A DNA stretch of 64,000 nucleotides from Odontocerum albicorne (lineage: Eukaryota; Arthropoda; Insecta; Trichoptera; Odontoceridae): NCBI GenBank assembly GCA_949825065.1, contig OX463859.1, forward strand, positions 23,143,847 to 23,207,846, written 5' to 3'. Each line of letters opens with the position of its first letter. Position 1 is the stretch's first letter. Shown in pieces: positions 12,701 through 22,215 of the stretch. The notes under the pieces were generated by a model. That model searched no databases, was not told the DNA's origin, and worked only from the letters and a program-made list of their open reading frames with translations. Made by a program: the position numbers and the translations under genes.

Positions 12701-15700
12701 AATACACCGATTCAGTTTTAAAAAATTAACTGTCGCTCTATAGACAAGCATAGAACTAATTGTATAAAGGCTACCATAGTTCATAGAACTGGGAACCGCT
12801 AATATATTCATCAAATAAATCATACCGAACCGCAAATAAGTCATACCATACCTACTTTTATTCTCTGTATTTCACTCTCTTGCAAACAATTTCTCTTTTG
12901 CTAGCAACTCAGTCTTGTTGAATTTCACACTTCAAAAGTGATAACATACATTAATTGGAGAAGTTATTTTCACTATCAGCATATAAGAAATTATTTCAAA
13001 AAGTTTCATTTATAAATATATATTAAATCAACAAAAGATTCATATTTTGTGTAGCATTAGTTTAGAAGGTTTTAAATCACTATTTGATAATAACATATGA
13101 TAGTTTAGTTGGAAGACTATAGAAGGACCTTAGAAGGATAGTTTAGTTGGAAGACAATATCGTCCTTGCATGCCTTAGGGTTTCATCAACGTTCATGGTA
13201 GACTATTAACCAAAGCCGTCTACTAGATTTGATTCCTTTCGAATATGGATATTATCTTCTCTGTTCTTATTCGATCATAACACTTATTTTTAGTAGCCAT
13301 AGTTTGTTACCGTTATCGGCCCTCTATTCATATGCATAGAACCCATAACGCAACTATTACAAAAACACTAGATCTACAGAGAAATGTTCGGCTTCATCTT
13401 GAGAAACATCAATAAACAAAGACCTTTGCTATAGAATAAAAATATCATATCTGAATTACGGAACGGGATTGAAGTTAGCATAATTGCTTGGCATTCTGAT
13501 GTTTGGGTTCAATTCCCATATAAAGGTTTTACTTTCAGAGTTTCTCTAACCAGGCTAGATTTTAACCTCACTTAAACTCAGAGAACACTTATTGAGTAAC
13601 ATGAGCTATAAAACAGCACTTTAAAAACATGGCTTTTATAAGAAGAGTTCATAGTATTTTATTTATTTTTCTTTTAAGGTTTATCAAAATTATGTGATAT
13701 ATGGGTAAGTAATGAAAGATTAGAGGTGAAATTGAGTTGTTAAGTTAAGTTGAAGAATTCGGCTATTTAGGTAGTACTTTCTTAGGTGATGAAAGAGTAA
13801 TGATGGATATCGAAGGGCATGTAGCGATATATGCTCGAACTGGATATCAGAATTTACTAAGATTATATTCCATAGCAGTATTTTAGTATCAACTTGGATG
13901 TATGGGAGGGAAACGTGGGCGTGGAAAAACACTGAAAAGAGCCAAATAAATACTGTAAAAATACATGCAAATAAAATGCATGGGAGGACAATGTATGATA
14001 GAATACGGAATAAAGTGATTAGGGGTGAGTATGAACTAAATGTTGAAATGTTAAGTAAAACAAAAAAGAGTACTCATGTGTTAGAAGGTTTGGGCACGTG
14101 TAATTATTGAATAATGACAGACTTACGAAACGAATATAAAGTGCAAATCTTAACACAAGGTGTAGTAGAGGAAAACTAAAGAAAGTATGGTTAGATCAAA
14201 TAAATGATATTTTGAAAGTTAAATGTAAGAAGATAGGTCTCAGGAGATGGATGAGACGTATGGTTGTGGAAAAGGAGATATATGTGTGTTGAGATAGAAA
14301 AGTCTGGCGTCGAGTCTTCTCTGCCTATACCAGCAGACGAATGGGGTGATTATATGTATGTATATGATATATATCCACATTGATTTTTTTGTAGTATTTT
14401 CTAGAAAAAAAAACAATAGATATATGTAATTGATCCTTAAACAAGCGGTAACTTTTTGAACTATAAAAGAAAGTGCCCTAACAGATTCCAGATGTTAATC
14501 CACTTTTTTTCATTCCCACAATCATCGCCACATTGTTTCTTACATATTACTTCGGAGTTCCTCACGCATAACATGACTATTACATTCAGTAACGAGTTCT
14601 CCCACATTCCAGACCGTCTTCTTGCGTGGCCGTTAATTCGGTCAAGGTTGTACTTTCCTTACAATCTTTCAAAGCTACTCAGTCTTTGAATATTGTGGCT
14701 TCGTGAAAAAAGAAATAATCCACATTTGGATTAGATAAACAGACACAATGAATGTCTACCGTCTTTTGGTTTGAGAGTATTTGAGATAAAATTTAGACAA
14801 ATTGATTGATTCTTTATTTTAATTAGCACGGTGACCATCGTTGATTTCCAGATTTTGATAAGAATACACATATTTATTATTATTTTAAAGTTAAGGTACA
14901 CAGATCTCTTTTATTGGCGTATCGTGTTACTCATAAATTTCTGAATTTAAGTATCATTGTTGTAATTTATGAACATATAATAATTAAATTCGATGTATCA
15001 ACAGTGTATTGGCTGCAATTCTATTATAATTTTAACAATTTGTTGAGCCTTATAATTCTTTATTTAATAAATGTGATCGTTGAAACCCCTCTATTTTGTC
15101 TATTAAGAATATTTTTGTTTTTATTTTTCGATTCTTATAACTTCCAAAATGAAACAGTATATTTAAAAAAATCTATTTGATTGCTACTTATATCTTAAAA
15201 CAATTGACGTATTCTATAATAATAAAAAACTTATCCATAATCACAGAACGTTTAAAAAGCACTGTATTAACAATTATCGCAATATGATTTCATTGTATAC
15301 CCGACGGGTTTATTACCATGAGGCAATCTTTTCAAATCAACCAGAAAAATATTAAAGAGGTCAGAAATCAAACTGATATCTTTTTAAAAACATGAGTAAT
15401 TCAGATTGTAGACATTTGTCTTGACAATTAATCTTCGGGGATTTTTTCCTTGTTAATCAAAACTCTTTTCATATTGAGAATATTTTTTTATGGTTAATTG
15501 AAAAAAATATAAATAAATAAATATTTATTGCTCTTGAGAATCGTGTGGTCAACCTACTTATTAGGAATCTTCTATCGGAATATAAAAGAGTATTTACACG
15601 TGAAAATAATTTACGACCTTTCTTTATATCAAATAAACCGGCTTCAATTAATCTCATTAACCGATGGAATCTTTTCATTTCGATAATTGTTTACATTAAC

Positions 15701-17689
15701 ATAACATTACATACAAATTATGGAGATACATATCAAAAAAAAATTGATGAGCTGTAAATTAGAAATTTACTTAGATCCAAACGACATTTTTTCATCGTTT
15801 TGGTTTTAATATGTTGGATTTTTTTTATTTGATGATATCACTTAACCCGATTTTCTTAACTAATCTACGTTGACCCTTTAATCCACAGAGCCCTTTATAT
15901 TGATTGAATCTTTGTTATGAGTAATTTACTTTAAACGTTATCAAATATAAATATTTATTTATTAGACAGACTAAGGTGTATTTCAACATTTTAAGTGAAT
16001 CACGTGATGCAAAAGTCCATTTTTTATAAGAATTTATAACTTTGGTATTTTAATGAAATTCTTAAATAAATTATTTATTGTTTTTATTCTTATTTTTTTC
16101 TCTTCGACAGCTCGTGGCAAGATTAAGAAAATGCTGGGACCAATCCTGATGGGCATCGGAGTCAAGCTCTTGGCTGTTGTGGCCATCTTTGGAGGCGGAT
16201 TAGTGCTGTTGGTGACAAAGGCTCTCATCGTCGCTAAGTTAGCCTTCGTGCTTGCTTCAATCCTTGGTCTTCAGAAACTCTTCAGCGGTGGCAGTGGGGG
16301 CATCCTTGGAAAGGTACAATTTGATTTACTTCTTTACTTATACAGTGATATAATCAACTTTTTATAATACAAATATTGAATATATAGTTGTGGTTGATAA
16401 AGTCCGTTGAAACTGTGGTTGAACCCAATGAGTAAAATTTCGTATGAAAATATATACGTGTATAAAAAGATGTACATATGAAGAAAGTATATTGTGATAG
16501 TAATTTTTTTACTCTATTCTCTTTGGCCACCTGACAGAAAAATATATGCGTCAACTAAGTAAAATAGTTTCTCAATTTAGGTATAAATGAGGTTTGACGA
16601 TGATGAAACGGAGGGATTGAAGCGAAACAAAATATAGGAAGGATTCGAAATACAGGAAATAAAGAAGGATTTATTTCAAAATCTGGATGTAGATGAGGCA
16701 AAAAATGTGAATGGATATGGTAGTTTTACAAAATTTCCGTTTTTTCTTTCAAAAGGAGAAAAAAAATAGTTTCCTTTAGTAAATAGGGAAATTAATGAAT
16801 GTTTTTTTAGCAGTTCTTACTTCATAATAACATTAAATAAAAACTGAAGTTAAAAACGATGTCTTGCTTAAAATTATGAACATTAAAATGTATCTAATAG
16901 GTTTTTTTAACTTGAACATTACACTGCCTTCCTATCTTTACACTCAACTTATGTATAGTATAATTATTTTGTAATATTTTCTCTCAATGAAAGGTTTGGG
17001 TCCCGCGTAAAAGAGCCCTTGACGAGAGTTTATCTAAACGGCGCTGTATTTTTTAAAATTGTATTATTATTATTCCACAAGCATTTTTATGTTGTATTAG
17101 CATTTTTATGTTGTATTTTCATTTTTTTCTAATGAAACCCGATTGTGTACATTTTATGTACATATATATTTGGTACTAAATATGAAATAAATATTTCTAA
17201 ATTCGAACTGTAATTTTACTAAGAGATGTGAGATTTTTTAGTTCTTCTTTGACATTAGAATCATTCCTCGCTTTCAATTATAATTTGAAGTTCTTAAAAC
17301 TCTACGTTTCAAGCTGATCGCATAGCCCGTCCTCAGGAGTTACAAGTTCAGTGTTCGCTAAATGAAACTTAATTTACGCGAGTTTAAACTAAAAGCTATG
17401 AATTAAAATACAATTCAAATTTATTAAAAACTTGACTTATATTTAAGATTGTATGTCCTTACTAAGTATGAAATCATAAAACCATTGTTTTTTTTTTCAG
17501 CTGAACGGTGCCCCACAAGGTGGCTGGGTAAACAATGGGCCCGTTAACGCTGGATGGTCTAGTGGAGCAGCTCAAGCTGGCTGGAATCAGAACGCTGGAA
17601 CCGTGGCCTCATATCCCTATGCCAGATCATACGAGACTGAAGCACAGGACCTCGCCTATGCAGCACAAAAACAGCAGGCTAAGAACTAA
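549..17689 (+). CDS. Osiris family protein A (DUF1676), four exons
   Basis: Coding exons are 549-796, 10584-10789, 16111-16313 and 17501-17689; all junctions are GT-AG and the phases match (2, 1, 0), giving 281 aa. Visible in order: signal peptide (residues 1-19, [12 protein letters not shown]), two-Cys region (Cys45, Cys55), a linker with the [11 protein letters not shown] pattern, a basic RGKIKK motif (153-158), a long hydrophobic block (about 159-212), a Gly/Asn/Trp-rich tail, and AQDLAY at 267-272. This is the domain order of the Osiris family, insect secretory or endomembrane proteins associated with cuticle formation; the exact biochemical role is unsettled. ATG 549 is chosen because the signal peptide follows it directly; an in-frame ATG at 474 adds a polar extension. 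The exons are clearly richer in GC than the introns. I cannot say which numbered Osiris it is. Confidence 0.93.
987..1077. repeat. near-perfect inverted repeat (hairpin), 43-bp arms
   Basis: The arms AGTTAATAGAACGTGAGAGC ... GCTCTCACGTTCTATTAACT pair over about 43 bp around a tiny loop near 1031-1034. It lies in the transcribed intron 1 of Osiris A. It may be a snap-back MITE remnant or a hairpin RNA source. Confidence 0.8.
1590..1795 (-). repeat. Penelope-type terminal repeat copy
   Basis: Contains AACACTGTTCATTCCAC, TAACCCTACCGGTTTCAAG and CATCATCAGGGGAGC, then TTACAATGTATTTAAACCTC. The same blocks flank the Penelope-like tail at 57555-58142. Read on the minus strand it holds a CTGATGA...GAAAC core. 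Confidence 0.65.
2604..2710 (+). repeat. tRNA-derived SINE fragment
   Basis: Degenerate head: GATGCCTGTCTCCCTGCC followed by the B-box-like GGGTTCAGTTTCCGCTGG and a T-run, as in the better copies at 42188 and 45130. Confidence 0.5.
3262..3445 (+). repeat. tRNA-derived SINE, roughly full length, degenerate
   Basis: Head TCTACTAGCCCGGGGGTTGC with GGACTCAATTCCCGTTAATA (B box), and a tail ending in TTGTACTGTTTACAACGAAA, the 3' end of this SINE family. Confidence 0.6.
3580..3666 (-). repeat. tRNA-derived SINE head
   Basis: The minus strand reads CCTCCGTGGCCTAATTTG, then a Pol III B-box-like segment (GATTTCCAGTGGAAC) and an A/T-run. Confidence 0.65.
3998..4042. repeat. short perfect hairpin, 19-bp arms, 7-base loop
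   Basis: AAACGTCAAACACCAAGA at 3998 pairs with TCTTGGTGTTTGACGTTT ending at 4041 and is followed by a T-run. It lies in intron 1 of Osiris A. Confidence 0.8.
4365..4560 (-). mobile_element. LINE-1 family fragment (RT C-terminal region)
   Basis: The minus strand carries the decayed coding block for a LRWFxHV-type motif (4399-4435), also seen at 11600, 12180 and 47720. I use LINE-1 here as a local name for the non-LTR element ending in the RIY...GRGRPR motif. Confidence 0.5.
4574..4791. repeat. tandem repeat, 3 copies of 68-75 bp
   Basis: Unit starts fall at 4574, 4649, 4717 and 4786 (GTTTTACTTCCAGTTATCAA). Each unit contains TAGTACGAGT or TACTCGTA, so the array carries several copies of the dispersed octamer. 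Confidence 0.85.
5552..5730 (-). repeat. tRNA-derived SINE, full length, degenerate
   Basis: The minus strand reads CCTCCGTGGCCAAGTTGAC, then the B box and the GGTTGCGAAATATTATCATA-type tail. It lies head-to-head with the next SINE. Confidence 0.6.
5779..5910 (+). repeat. tRNA-derived SINE
   Basis: CGCCTCTGTGACCAAGTCGA, GATTGCGGATCGATTCCC (B box), then ACTTAAGGCTTGTTTAACAT and AATAAATCCACC, the body and tail of the family. Confidence 0.65.
6318..6500 (-). repeat. tRNA-derived SINE, full length
   Basis: On the plus strand it runs from the 3' end (TTACTCTTTCGTTGTACAC) through CATATGGCAATCTCTTCCAA to the head CCACGGAG. The stem-loop TTGCCATATGGAA near the 3' end is the family's tail hairpin. 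Confidence 0.75.
6690..6870 (+). mobile_element. LINE-1 RT fragment (thumb region)
   Basis: Conceptual translation gives [20 protein letters not shown], the decayed block just after the RT palm that is also seen at 13890. Confidence 0.55.
6960..7100 (+). repeat. dispersed repeat, copy 1
   Basis: Shares ATCCTCAGTGAG, ACAGGCAAAAG, CTAGTTTACTGGGGA and ACGACAAAT in the same order and spacing with 28450-28570. Possibly a LINE 3' end. Confidence 0.7.
7205..7530 (+). mobile_element. LINE-1 3' fragment
   Basis: Carries decayed forms of TGTATGAAAGAAGG, GAGTATACAAGTCAGAAATG and the terminal CTCTCTGCCTACCCCA segment that ends all better copies of this LINE. Confidence 0.65.
7830..7920 (+). repeat. edge of a Penelope-type terminal repeat
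   Basis: Its minus strand matches the block after the right arm at 58130-58185 (ATTACATTGCC, TAAGCCTCCACAGTGTTAAT) and the ACTGTTTATTTCA word of the family. Confidence 0.5.
8490..8915 (+). mobile_element. LINE-1 fragment, decayed
   Basis: Starts with the GTATGGGAGTAAAATGTAGA block (MYGSKxW-type) and contains the TTTGGGCATATAGAACAAAT and CAAAACAGATATATTGTGCA blocks. It ends with the AGATAGGATAGTCTGGTG 3' segment. Confidence 0.6.
9175..9560 (+). mobile_element. LINE-2 RT fragment
   Basis: Translation after 9195 shows [20 protein letters not shown], the conserved segment after the RT domain of a second non-LTR family (local name LINE-2). It continues as a [12 protein letters not shown] block near 9437. 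Many stops. Confidence 0.7.
10584..10789 (+). CDS. Osiris A exon 2 (linker)
   Basis: Acceptor TTTCCAG|GGAC and donor GAGG|GTGAGT. It encodes residues 83-151, including the segment ending in [11 protein letters not shown] that is typical of Osiris proteins before the hydrophobic block. It ends in phase 1 after FNE. Confidence 0.9.
11065..11300 (-). pseudogene. LINE-2 RT C-terminal fragment
   Basis: A 67-aa minus-strand frame includes [20 protein letters not shown], then SWLCNIRD and [10 protein letters not shown], the typical C-terminal tail of this insect LINE RT. Only the tail survives. Confidence 0.75.
11500..11800 (+). mobile_element. LINE-1 RT C-terminal fragment
   Basis: Frames show [16 protein letters not shown], then FGHVERI and a [18 protein letters not shown] segment broken by stops. 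This is the best-preserved C-terminal copy in the window. Confidence 0.75.
11945..12295 (-). mobile_element. LINE-1 3' end
   Basis: The plus strand begins with CCTGCCGGTGTAGGCAGAAA, the reverse complement of the family's 3' end, and runs upstream through the VERMxxx coding block. It is in inverted orientation to the preceding fragment. Confidence 0.7.
13473..13545 (+). repeat. tRNA-like SINE head
   Basis: AGTTAGCATAATTGCTTGG followed by GGGTTCAATTCCCATA (B box). Family uncertain. Confidence 0.4.
13700..14350 (+). mobile_element. LINE-1 RT thumb to 3' end
   Basis: Conceptual frames give [29 protein letters not shown] and [17 protein letters not shown], then a decayed RIYxxQV / WLDQINDIL block. 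It closes with TCTTCTCTGCCTATACCAGC and a GTATGTATATG tail. Stops and shifts throughout. Confidence 0.75.
15288..15395 (-). repeat. tRNA-derived SINE, 3' half
   Basis: CGGGTTTATTACCATGAGGC, AATCTTTTCAAATCAACC and ATATTAAAGAGG are the reverse complement of the SINE tail and body. Confidence 0.65.
16111..16313 (+). CDS. Osiris A exon 3 (DUF1676 hydrophobic block)
   Basis: Acceptor TTCGACAG|CTCG and donor GGAAAG|GTACAA. It encodes residues 152-219: the basic RGKIKK run, then a near-continuous hydrophobic stretch ([19 protein letters not shown] and on) with Lys residues, ending in a Gly/Ser-rich segment. The phase is 0 at the end. Confidence 0.92.
16314..17500 (+). other. Osiris A intron 3 (1.2 kb)
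   Basis: Mostly AT-rich. 16560-16730 weakly resembles the 3' part of the RT-bearing LINE-1 family. 17000-17070 carries a LINE 3'-end-like repeat, and 17281-17345 one of the hammerhead-like cores. Confidence 0.8.
17000..17070 (+). repeat. LINE 3'-end-like repeat, copy 1
   Basis: AAAGAGCCCTTGACGAGAGT and AAACGGCGCTGTAT match 28715-28765 and, more loosely, 37205-37250. Confidence 0.55.
17501..17689 (+). CDS. Osiris A exon 4 (Gly/Trp-rich tail, AQxLAY)
   Basis: Follows a strong polypyrimidine acceptor (17488-17500). It encodes residues 220-281: spaced GGW/AGW motifs, YPYAR, and the AQDLAY element diagnostic of the Osiris C terminus, then TAA at 17687. Confidence 0.93.
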   Translation: MNGAPQGGWVNNGPVNAGWSSGAAQAGWNQNAGTVASYPYARSYETEAQDLAYAAQKQQAKN

Positions 17690-17980
17690 AAATTTAAACA
17701 GCATCGCGAAATAATACCACCATAAAGTCCCTTTAAAATAATCTGTCCCATTACCCAAAGTAACTTATGGGGTACGTCAAGAATCTTGTTAAGACCCTTT
17801 GTTTTGAATAATGTTTCACTAAAATGTATTTTCTGGTTAGATATTGCAAATAACAAAACTGACCATAATGACAAGGGCTAAGGTCTAAAAGAAATGGCTT
17901 ATGAAACAAGTGTTTTTCCTAAATGTATACACAAAATAGATTTTCATATCCTTACACTTTTCTTAAACTTTCCTATATGG

Positions 17981-17986
17981 AATAAA
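17981..17986 (+). promoter_or_regulatory. poly(A) signal of Osiris gene A
   Basis: AATAAA lies about 290 bases after the stop codon and is the first canonical signal downstream. It predicts a 3' UTR of about 310 bases. Further AATAAA words occur near 18915-18935. Confidence 0.6.
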
Positions 17987-19040
17987 TCATGAAAAGTGAA
18001 AAGAATTTTCTTTATTTGGGGATTGCAAGCACTTCAAGACTGGATAAGGGTTTCTTGTATTTTTTAAACTTTTGTGTTTTACCTCATATATTTATTGCCA
18101 TGGGTGCTACGTGTTGTAATTTTTTAAAACGTTTTAGAATATAAGCAACCACAAACAGCTTGGCTTATTTAAAACAAAAAAAAATTGTTTAATAGTTTTG
18201 TGAAGAAAACATGAAGAAAATATAACAAACCGTTACGATATTTGCCTGTTTGGGTAGGCAAAAATTACAAAGCACCAAACTTTATTAACATAAAGTTGAC
18301 CGAACAAAACGAATTGGACACATACATTACTGACAGACTTTTTAAAATATTAGATTACTTTGAAAATCAACTTTCAAGTTTTCAACATCAAGAATAAAAC
18401 AGTACATTTCTAATATGAATTAATAACACCCATTGGTGCTTAACTTCTTTTGATTTTTAATTTGCTTTAAGTTCTGGATATAAAAAGACTTTTTGGTGGT
18501 AAAACGATTTGAAAATCAGAATGAAAGAAATTATATTCAAGGAAATTGTTTACACGACTTTAGTTTTAGTAATTTATTTTGATTAAAAAGATCCACAAAA
18601 GGCTATAATTTATTAACAAAAATAAGTCAGTACATTGCGTAAGCTTTAGTTTTAATTTTAATATTTTGATTTGTTTCCTTTTTTTTTGACTTTGTTTCCT
18701 TCCTTTTATCTTTAACACCAAAGTTTTGTTCAAATAAAAGCCAGCCTCAATACTTAAGACATGCAAAGTTGTGCCATTTCGTTTTAAGTATCCTTTTTAT
18801 CTTTCTTATAATATCTCATTCTCTTTTTGTTTTTATTTTTTAGTTTTAGTTTGTACCCATTAAAAGACTTATTAATTTATTTTAATTATATTTAGATGAA
18901 GATGTGTTTCTTTAAATAAATATTTATAAATAAATGTTAAACGTTTTAATTTTATTTTTCCCTTTCCGCTTGTGATCTTTAATCAAAAATTAGGTCTCGC
19001 ATTTGTACAAAAAAAACCTAAAACCTAAAACTATATTTGA

Positions 19041-20016
19041 ATAATCGTCGTCGTTGCTGGACCTCGTAGTCGAGGATCCCCTAACCATTCTAACGTTGCT
19101 GGACCTCGTAGTCGAGGATCCCCTAACCATTCTAACGTTGCTGGACCTCGTAGTCGAGGATCCCCTAACCATTCTAACGTTGCTGGACCTCGTAGTCGAG
19201 GATCCTCTAACCATTCTAACGTTGCTGGACCTCGTAGTCGAGGATTCCCTAACCATTATAACGTTACTGGACCTCGTAGTCGAGGATCCCCGAACCATTC
19301 TAACGTTGCTGGACCTCGTAGTCGAGGATCCCCTAACCATTCTAACGTTGCTGGACCTCGTAGTCGAGGATTCCCTAACCATTATAACGTTACTGGACCT
19401 CGTAGTCGAGGATCCCCGAACCATTCTAACGTTGCTGGACCTCGTAGTCGAGGATCCCCTAACCATTCTAACGTTGCTGGACCTCGTAGTCGAGGATCCC
19501 CTAACCATTCTAACGTTGCTGGACCTCGTAGTCGAGGATCCCCTAACCATTCTAACGTTGCTGGACCTCGTAGTCGAGGATTCCCTAACCATTATAACGT
19601 TACTGGACCTCGTAGTCGAGGATCCCCGAACCATTCTAACGTTGCTGGACCTCGTAGTCGAGGATCCCCTAACCATTCTAACGTCAATTCAGTCGGAAAG
19701 CTATGCTGTGCCGTGGGGTTTTCGTTTCTTTCTTCTTTTTTTCTCCCCTTTAAGTGAGTGAGTTGTTGTGTACCAGCAAGCTCACCGGTGCCCTGGATCC
19801 GATGGCACACCTGAAATAAGACGATTGGAGCACACCGGCATGTTTTTCCTCTTTTTTTTTAAATAATAGATATGATCGAAGTTATAGGTATCTTAATATT
19901 TCCGAATACTAGGCGGGAAAATGCCTGTGTCATTCGAGGGGAGTAGAACAATGTGGGGCTGGAACCAGTGACCTTCCGCACGAAAGTTCGGTGCGTTACC
20001 GCGCAGCCATGCACTT
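19041..20016 (-). repeat. tRNA-derived SINE with minisatellite tail, copy 1
   Basis: Read on the minus strand: a tRNA-like head with Pol III boxes (GGTAACGCACCGAACTTTCG and GGTCACTGGTTCCAGCCC, about 20016 down to 19950), a body of about 270 bp containing GCCGGTGTGCTCCAATCG, and a tail of 15 tandem 42-bp units. It is collinear with 43948-44405. No target duplication was found by eye. Confidence 0.8.
19048..19688. repeat. 42-bp minisatellite, 15 copies
   Basis: The unit contains GGACCTCGTAGTCGAGGATC, which holds the palindrome-like CCTCGTAGTCGAGG. The period is a multiple of three, so both strands stay open (14-residue periodic frames); these are not genes. Variant units recur as pairs, so blocks have duplicated. 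Confidence 0.95.
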
Positions 20017-20249
20017 TTAAATTATCGATAATCTACGCATTCTGCTCTTATCACTCTTTAATTCCCAGGCTTCACTTTCGAACATTTAGGTTGACACATA
20101 TTCAGAATCAAAATTATCTGAAATGAATTTGGCTTTTTATGATCTATAGATGTCCTTGCACCTCATTTGAATAGTATATTCATCACAATCGAAGGCGGAA
20201 AAGTTTTACTGACTTTATAAACTCTTCATAAAATATATCTTAGATAAAG

Positions 20250-20507
20250 CATGAATGTATACCTACCACCACGTCATTTTCCTGTCGGAATATGCGGAAA
20301 GGACAGAAGGGCAGGCTTTTATAATTTGACACATATATTTCGCTACTTCAAAATACATACAACTTCTCATACTCCTCCTATGATTTCTTTGACTTTTTAC
20401 GTTTTCTTCTTTCAAAATATCATTAATTTGATCCAACCATACTTTTCTTGGTATTCCTCCACTCCACTTTCTACTCAAATATGTACTATGTATGAATATT
20501 TGTATTG
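20250..20507 (-). mobile_element. LINE-1 3' end
   Basis: CCTGTCGGAATATGCGGAAA, TACAACTTCTCATACTCCTC and AATTTGATCCAACCATAC are the reverse complement of the family's 3' end and of the WLDQINDIL coding block. Confidence 0.65.
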
Positions 20508-20509
20508 TA

Positions 20510-20712
20510 TAACACCTTCGTTGCATAAAATACCAACTGACGGGTTAATTACCATGTAGTAGTCTCTTCCAATCTACCCAAAATATGTTAAAGAGACCTT
20601 AATTGTAAACTTGGACTGGATTCCTTTAAAAAAATCAGGATTCTAACGATTATCGAACCGACAACCCACGGATTGGCAGAGAGATGGCTTACCAACTAAT
20701 GGTGGTCGCCGT
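20510..20712 (-). repeat. tRNA-derived SINE, full length, inserted in LINE-1
   Basis: Runs from the tail (CGTTGCATAAAATACC, GACGGGTTAATTACCATG) through TTTAAAAAAATCAGG to the head CACGGATTGGCAGAG. LINE-1 sequence continues on both sides, so it looks like a nested insertion. Confidence 0.7.
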
Positions 20713-20724
20713 TTGCTTTGACAG

Positions 20725-21185
20725 TACTTTTCAGTTTTGACAATTTGACTTTATTCACTCGTTTTACATGCCCAAACTATATCCGAATGCTCTCAATATC
20801 TTTCTCTACACATCAGATTTTGCATTCATCCCAAACCACTTTGTTCCGTGTTATGTTAAACATTATCAACCTATTTATTTTTCTCATTGCATCATACATT
20901 ATCCCCCTATTTATTTTTCTCATGGCATCATACATTATTACCCCATGTATTTTTTTCATTGCATCATCACCCTATTTATTTTTCTCATTGCATCACACAT
21001 CATCACCATTAATTTTTCTCATTGCATCACATATTATCACCCTATTTATTTTTGTCATTGCATCACATATTATCACCCTATTTATTTTTCTCATTGCATC
21101 ATACATTATCGCCCTATTTATTCTGCAGCATTTATTCGGCTCATTTCAGTTTTTTTTTCTACGTCTAGATTACACTCCCAAACGT
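20725..21185 (-). mobile_element. LINE-1 fragment with internal tandem expansion
   Basis: The reverse complement of the FGHVER coding block (20757-20790) is followed by an expanded 36-bp repeat. The far end, TTACACTCCCAAACGTC, matches the upstream coding block of other copies. Confidence 0.65.
20866..21125. repeat. 36-bp tandem repeat within LINE-1, 7 copies
   Basis: CATTGCATCA recurs at 20885, 20958, 20987, 21020, 21056 and 21092, with one CATGGCATCA at 20921. The unit is TATTTATTTTTCTCATTGCA plus about 16 bp. Other LINE-1 copies (12250, 47820) have a single unit. Confidence 0.85.
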
Positions 21186-21884
21186 CTAAACAGGTGTCCG
21201 TTTTCAAGATTTTGTGTAAATTTAAATAATTATGATAAATGTAATTGATATTTTATTTATTTTACGCATGACAAGAAATATACATAATTTGCGAAAAAAC
21301 AACAGGTTATTTAATTTGGATACACAATTTTAATATATTTTATAAAAACATTGTTCCTTTTTCGGATATTTAGAACTTTTTTTTTTCATAAAGTTCAGGC
21401 TTTGGTGGATATAATACTTTAACATTTCAAGAGAGATCAAGTAATTTGAACTTATTAATTATCTTTATTGGTAAATGAATAATCTCTAGTTCAGTGATTA
21501 GAAAAATAGCTGGTCAAAATGTAACATGAATGTTCTAGCAAAACAAATGTTTTTACTGTATATAATAGTCCCCCTCTTATCCACGAATTTAGCTATCAAT
21601 GGTGAACCGCGATTTAAAAATCTTTAATGAAAAATTCCAAACTATCATCAGATCCATAATAGTAGCCTAACTCTACATCATTCACATCCCTTCGTCTATC
21701 ACATCATCGCAAAAAGTAGAAAGGTAAGTAAAGTGCAAGATAATTTATTTGATGAAGAAGAAATCGACCTCAAAATTCTACTCCTATCTTATGGAACACG
21801 TTTCAAATGCAGATACGCAAAAAAAAACAATGAAGACATCCCCTAAAGGGGCATTAATACATATACCAGAGACAAAGTTTGAAA

Positions 21885-22215
21885 TATCATGTTTGATGAA
21901 TCCACATTTTGAATGTTTCTTGCATATTCGGCATTCTCGTATTCATGATCCATGTTTCAATATCATCATTAAAATGGACCATATGTAGCATTTGATCAAG
22001 CATTGGCAAAGTCTTAGATTCAAGTTATCATTGCAGAAAATTGATAGCATCTTAAGAAATCCAGGACGTGTCATGTCAATTCGGCATCTAAATGAATCAA
22101 GATGACGAGTAGTTAAGCTTCCTAGATATTTGAAGCTGTCGACTTGCTTTATGGGTTGCCCTAACAATTTATATCAAATTCCTTCAATAATATATGAGGT
22201 GACTATAAGAAGTCG
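21885..22215 (-). pseudogene. LINE-2 RT fragment
   Basis: A 74-aa minus-strand frame contains KQVDSFKYLGSLTTRHLDS, then RCRIDMTR and LRLCQCLIKCYIWSIL, the conserved block after the RT palm. It is the same family as 9175-9560. Confidence 0.75.

Larger units (their letters stand above)
10790..16110 (+). other. Osiris A intron 2 (5.3 kb)
   Basis: Contains LINE fragments (11065-11300, 11500-11800, 11945-12295, 13700-14350) and two SINE pieces. No gene seen in 12300-13450 or 14360-15280. The last intronic bases read in frame into exon 3 with a hydrophobic leader (from 16053), which is coincidental. Confidence 0.85.

Noticed and set aside
16053..16110. Alternative start with a signal-like leader directly upstream of Osiris A exon 3
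   Set aside because: The segment is AT-rich intron ending in a polypyrimidine tract and CAG. The phase from exon 2 fits exon 3 exactly, and a protein starting here would lack the conserved N-terminal domains.
18990..19761. Open frames of 228 and 235 codons on opposite strands
   Set aside because: They arise from a 42-bp tandem repeat whose length is a multiple of three. The protein periodicity is exactly 14 residues on both strands and it is part of a SINE tail.
20718..21248. 176-codon plus-strand frame
   Set aside because: It is the antisense of a LINE-1 fragment with a 36-bp expansion; the hydrophobic repeats are a by-product.
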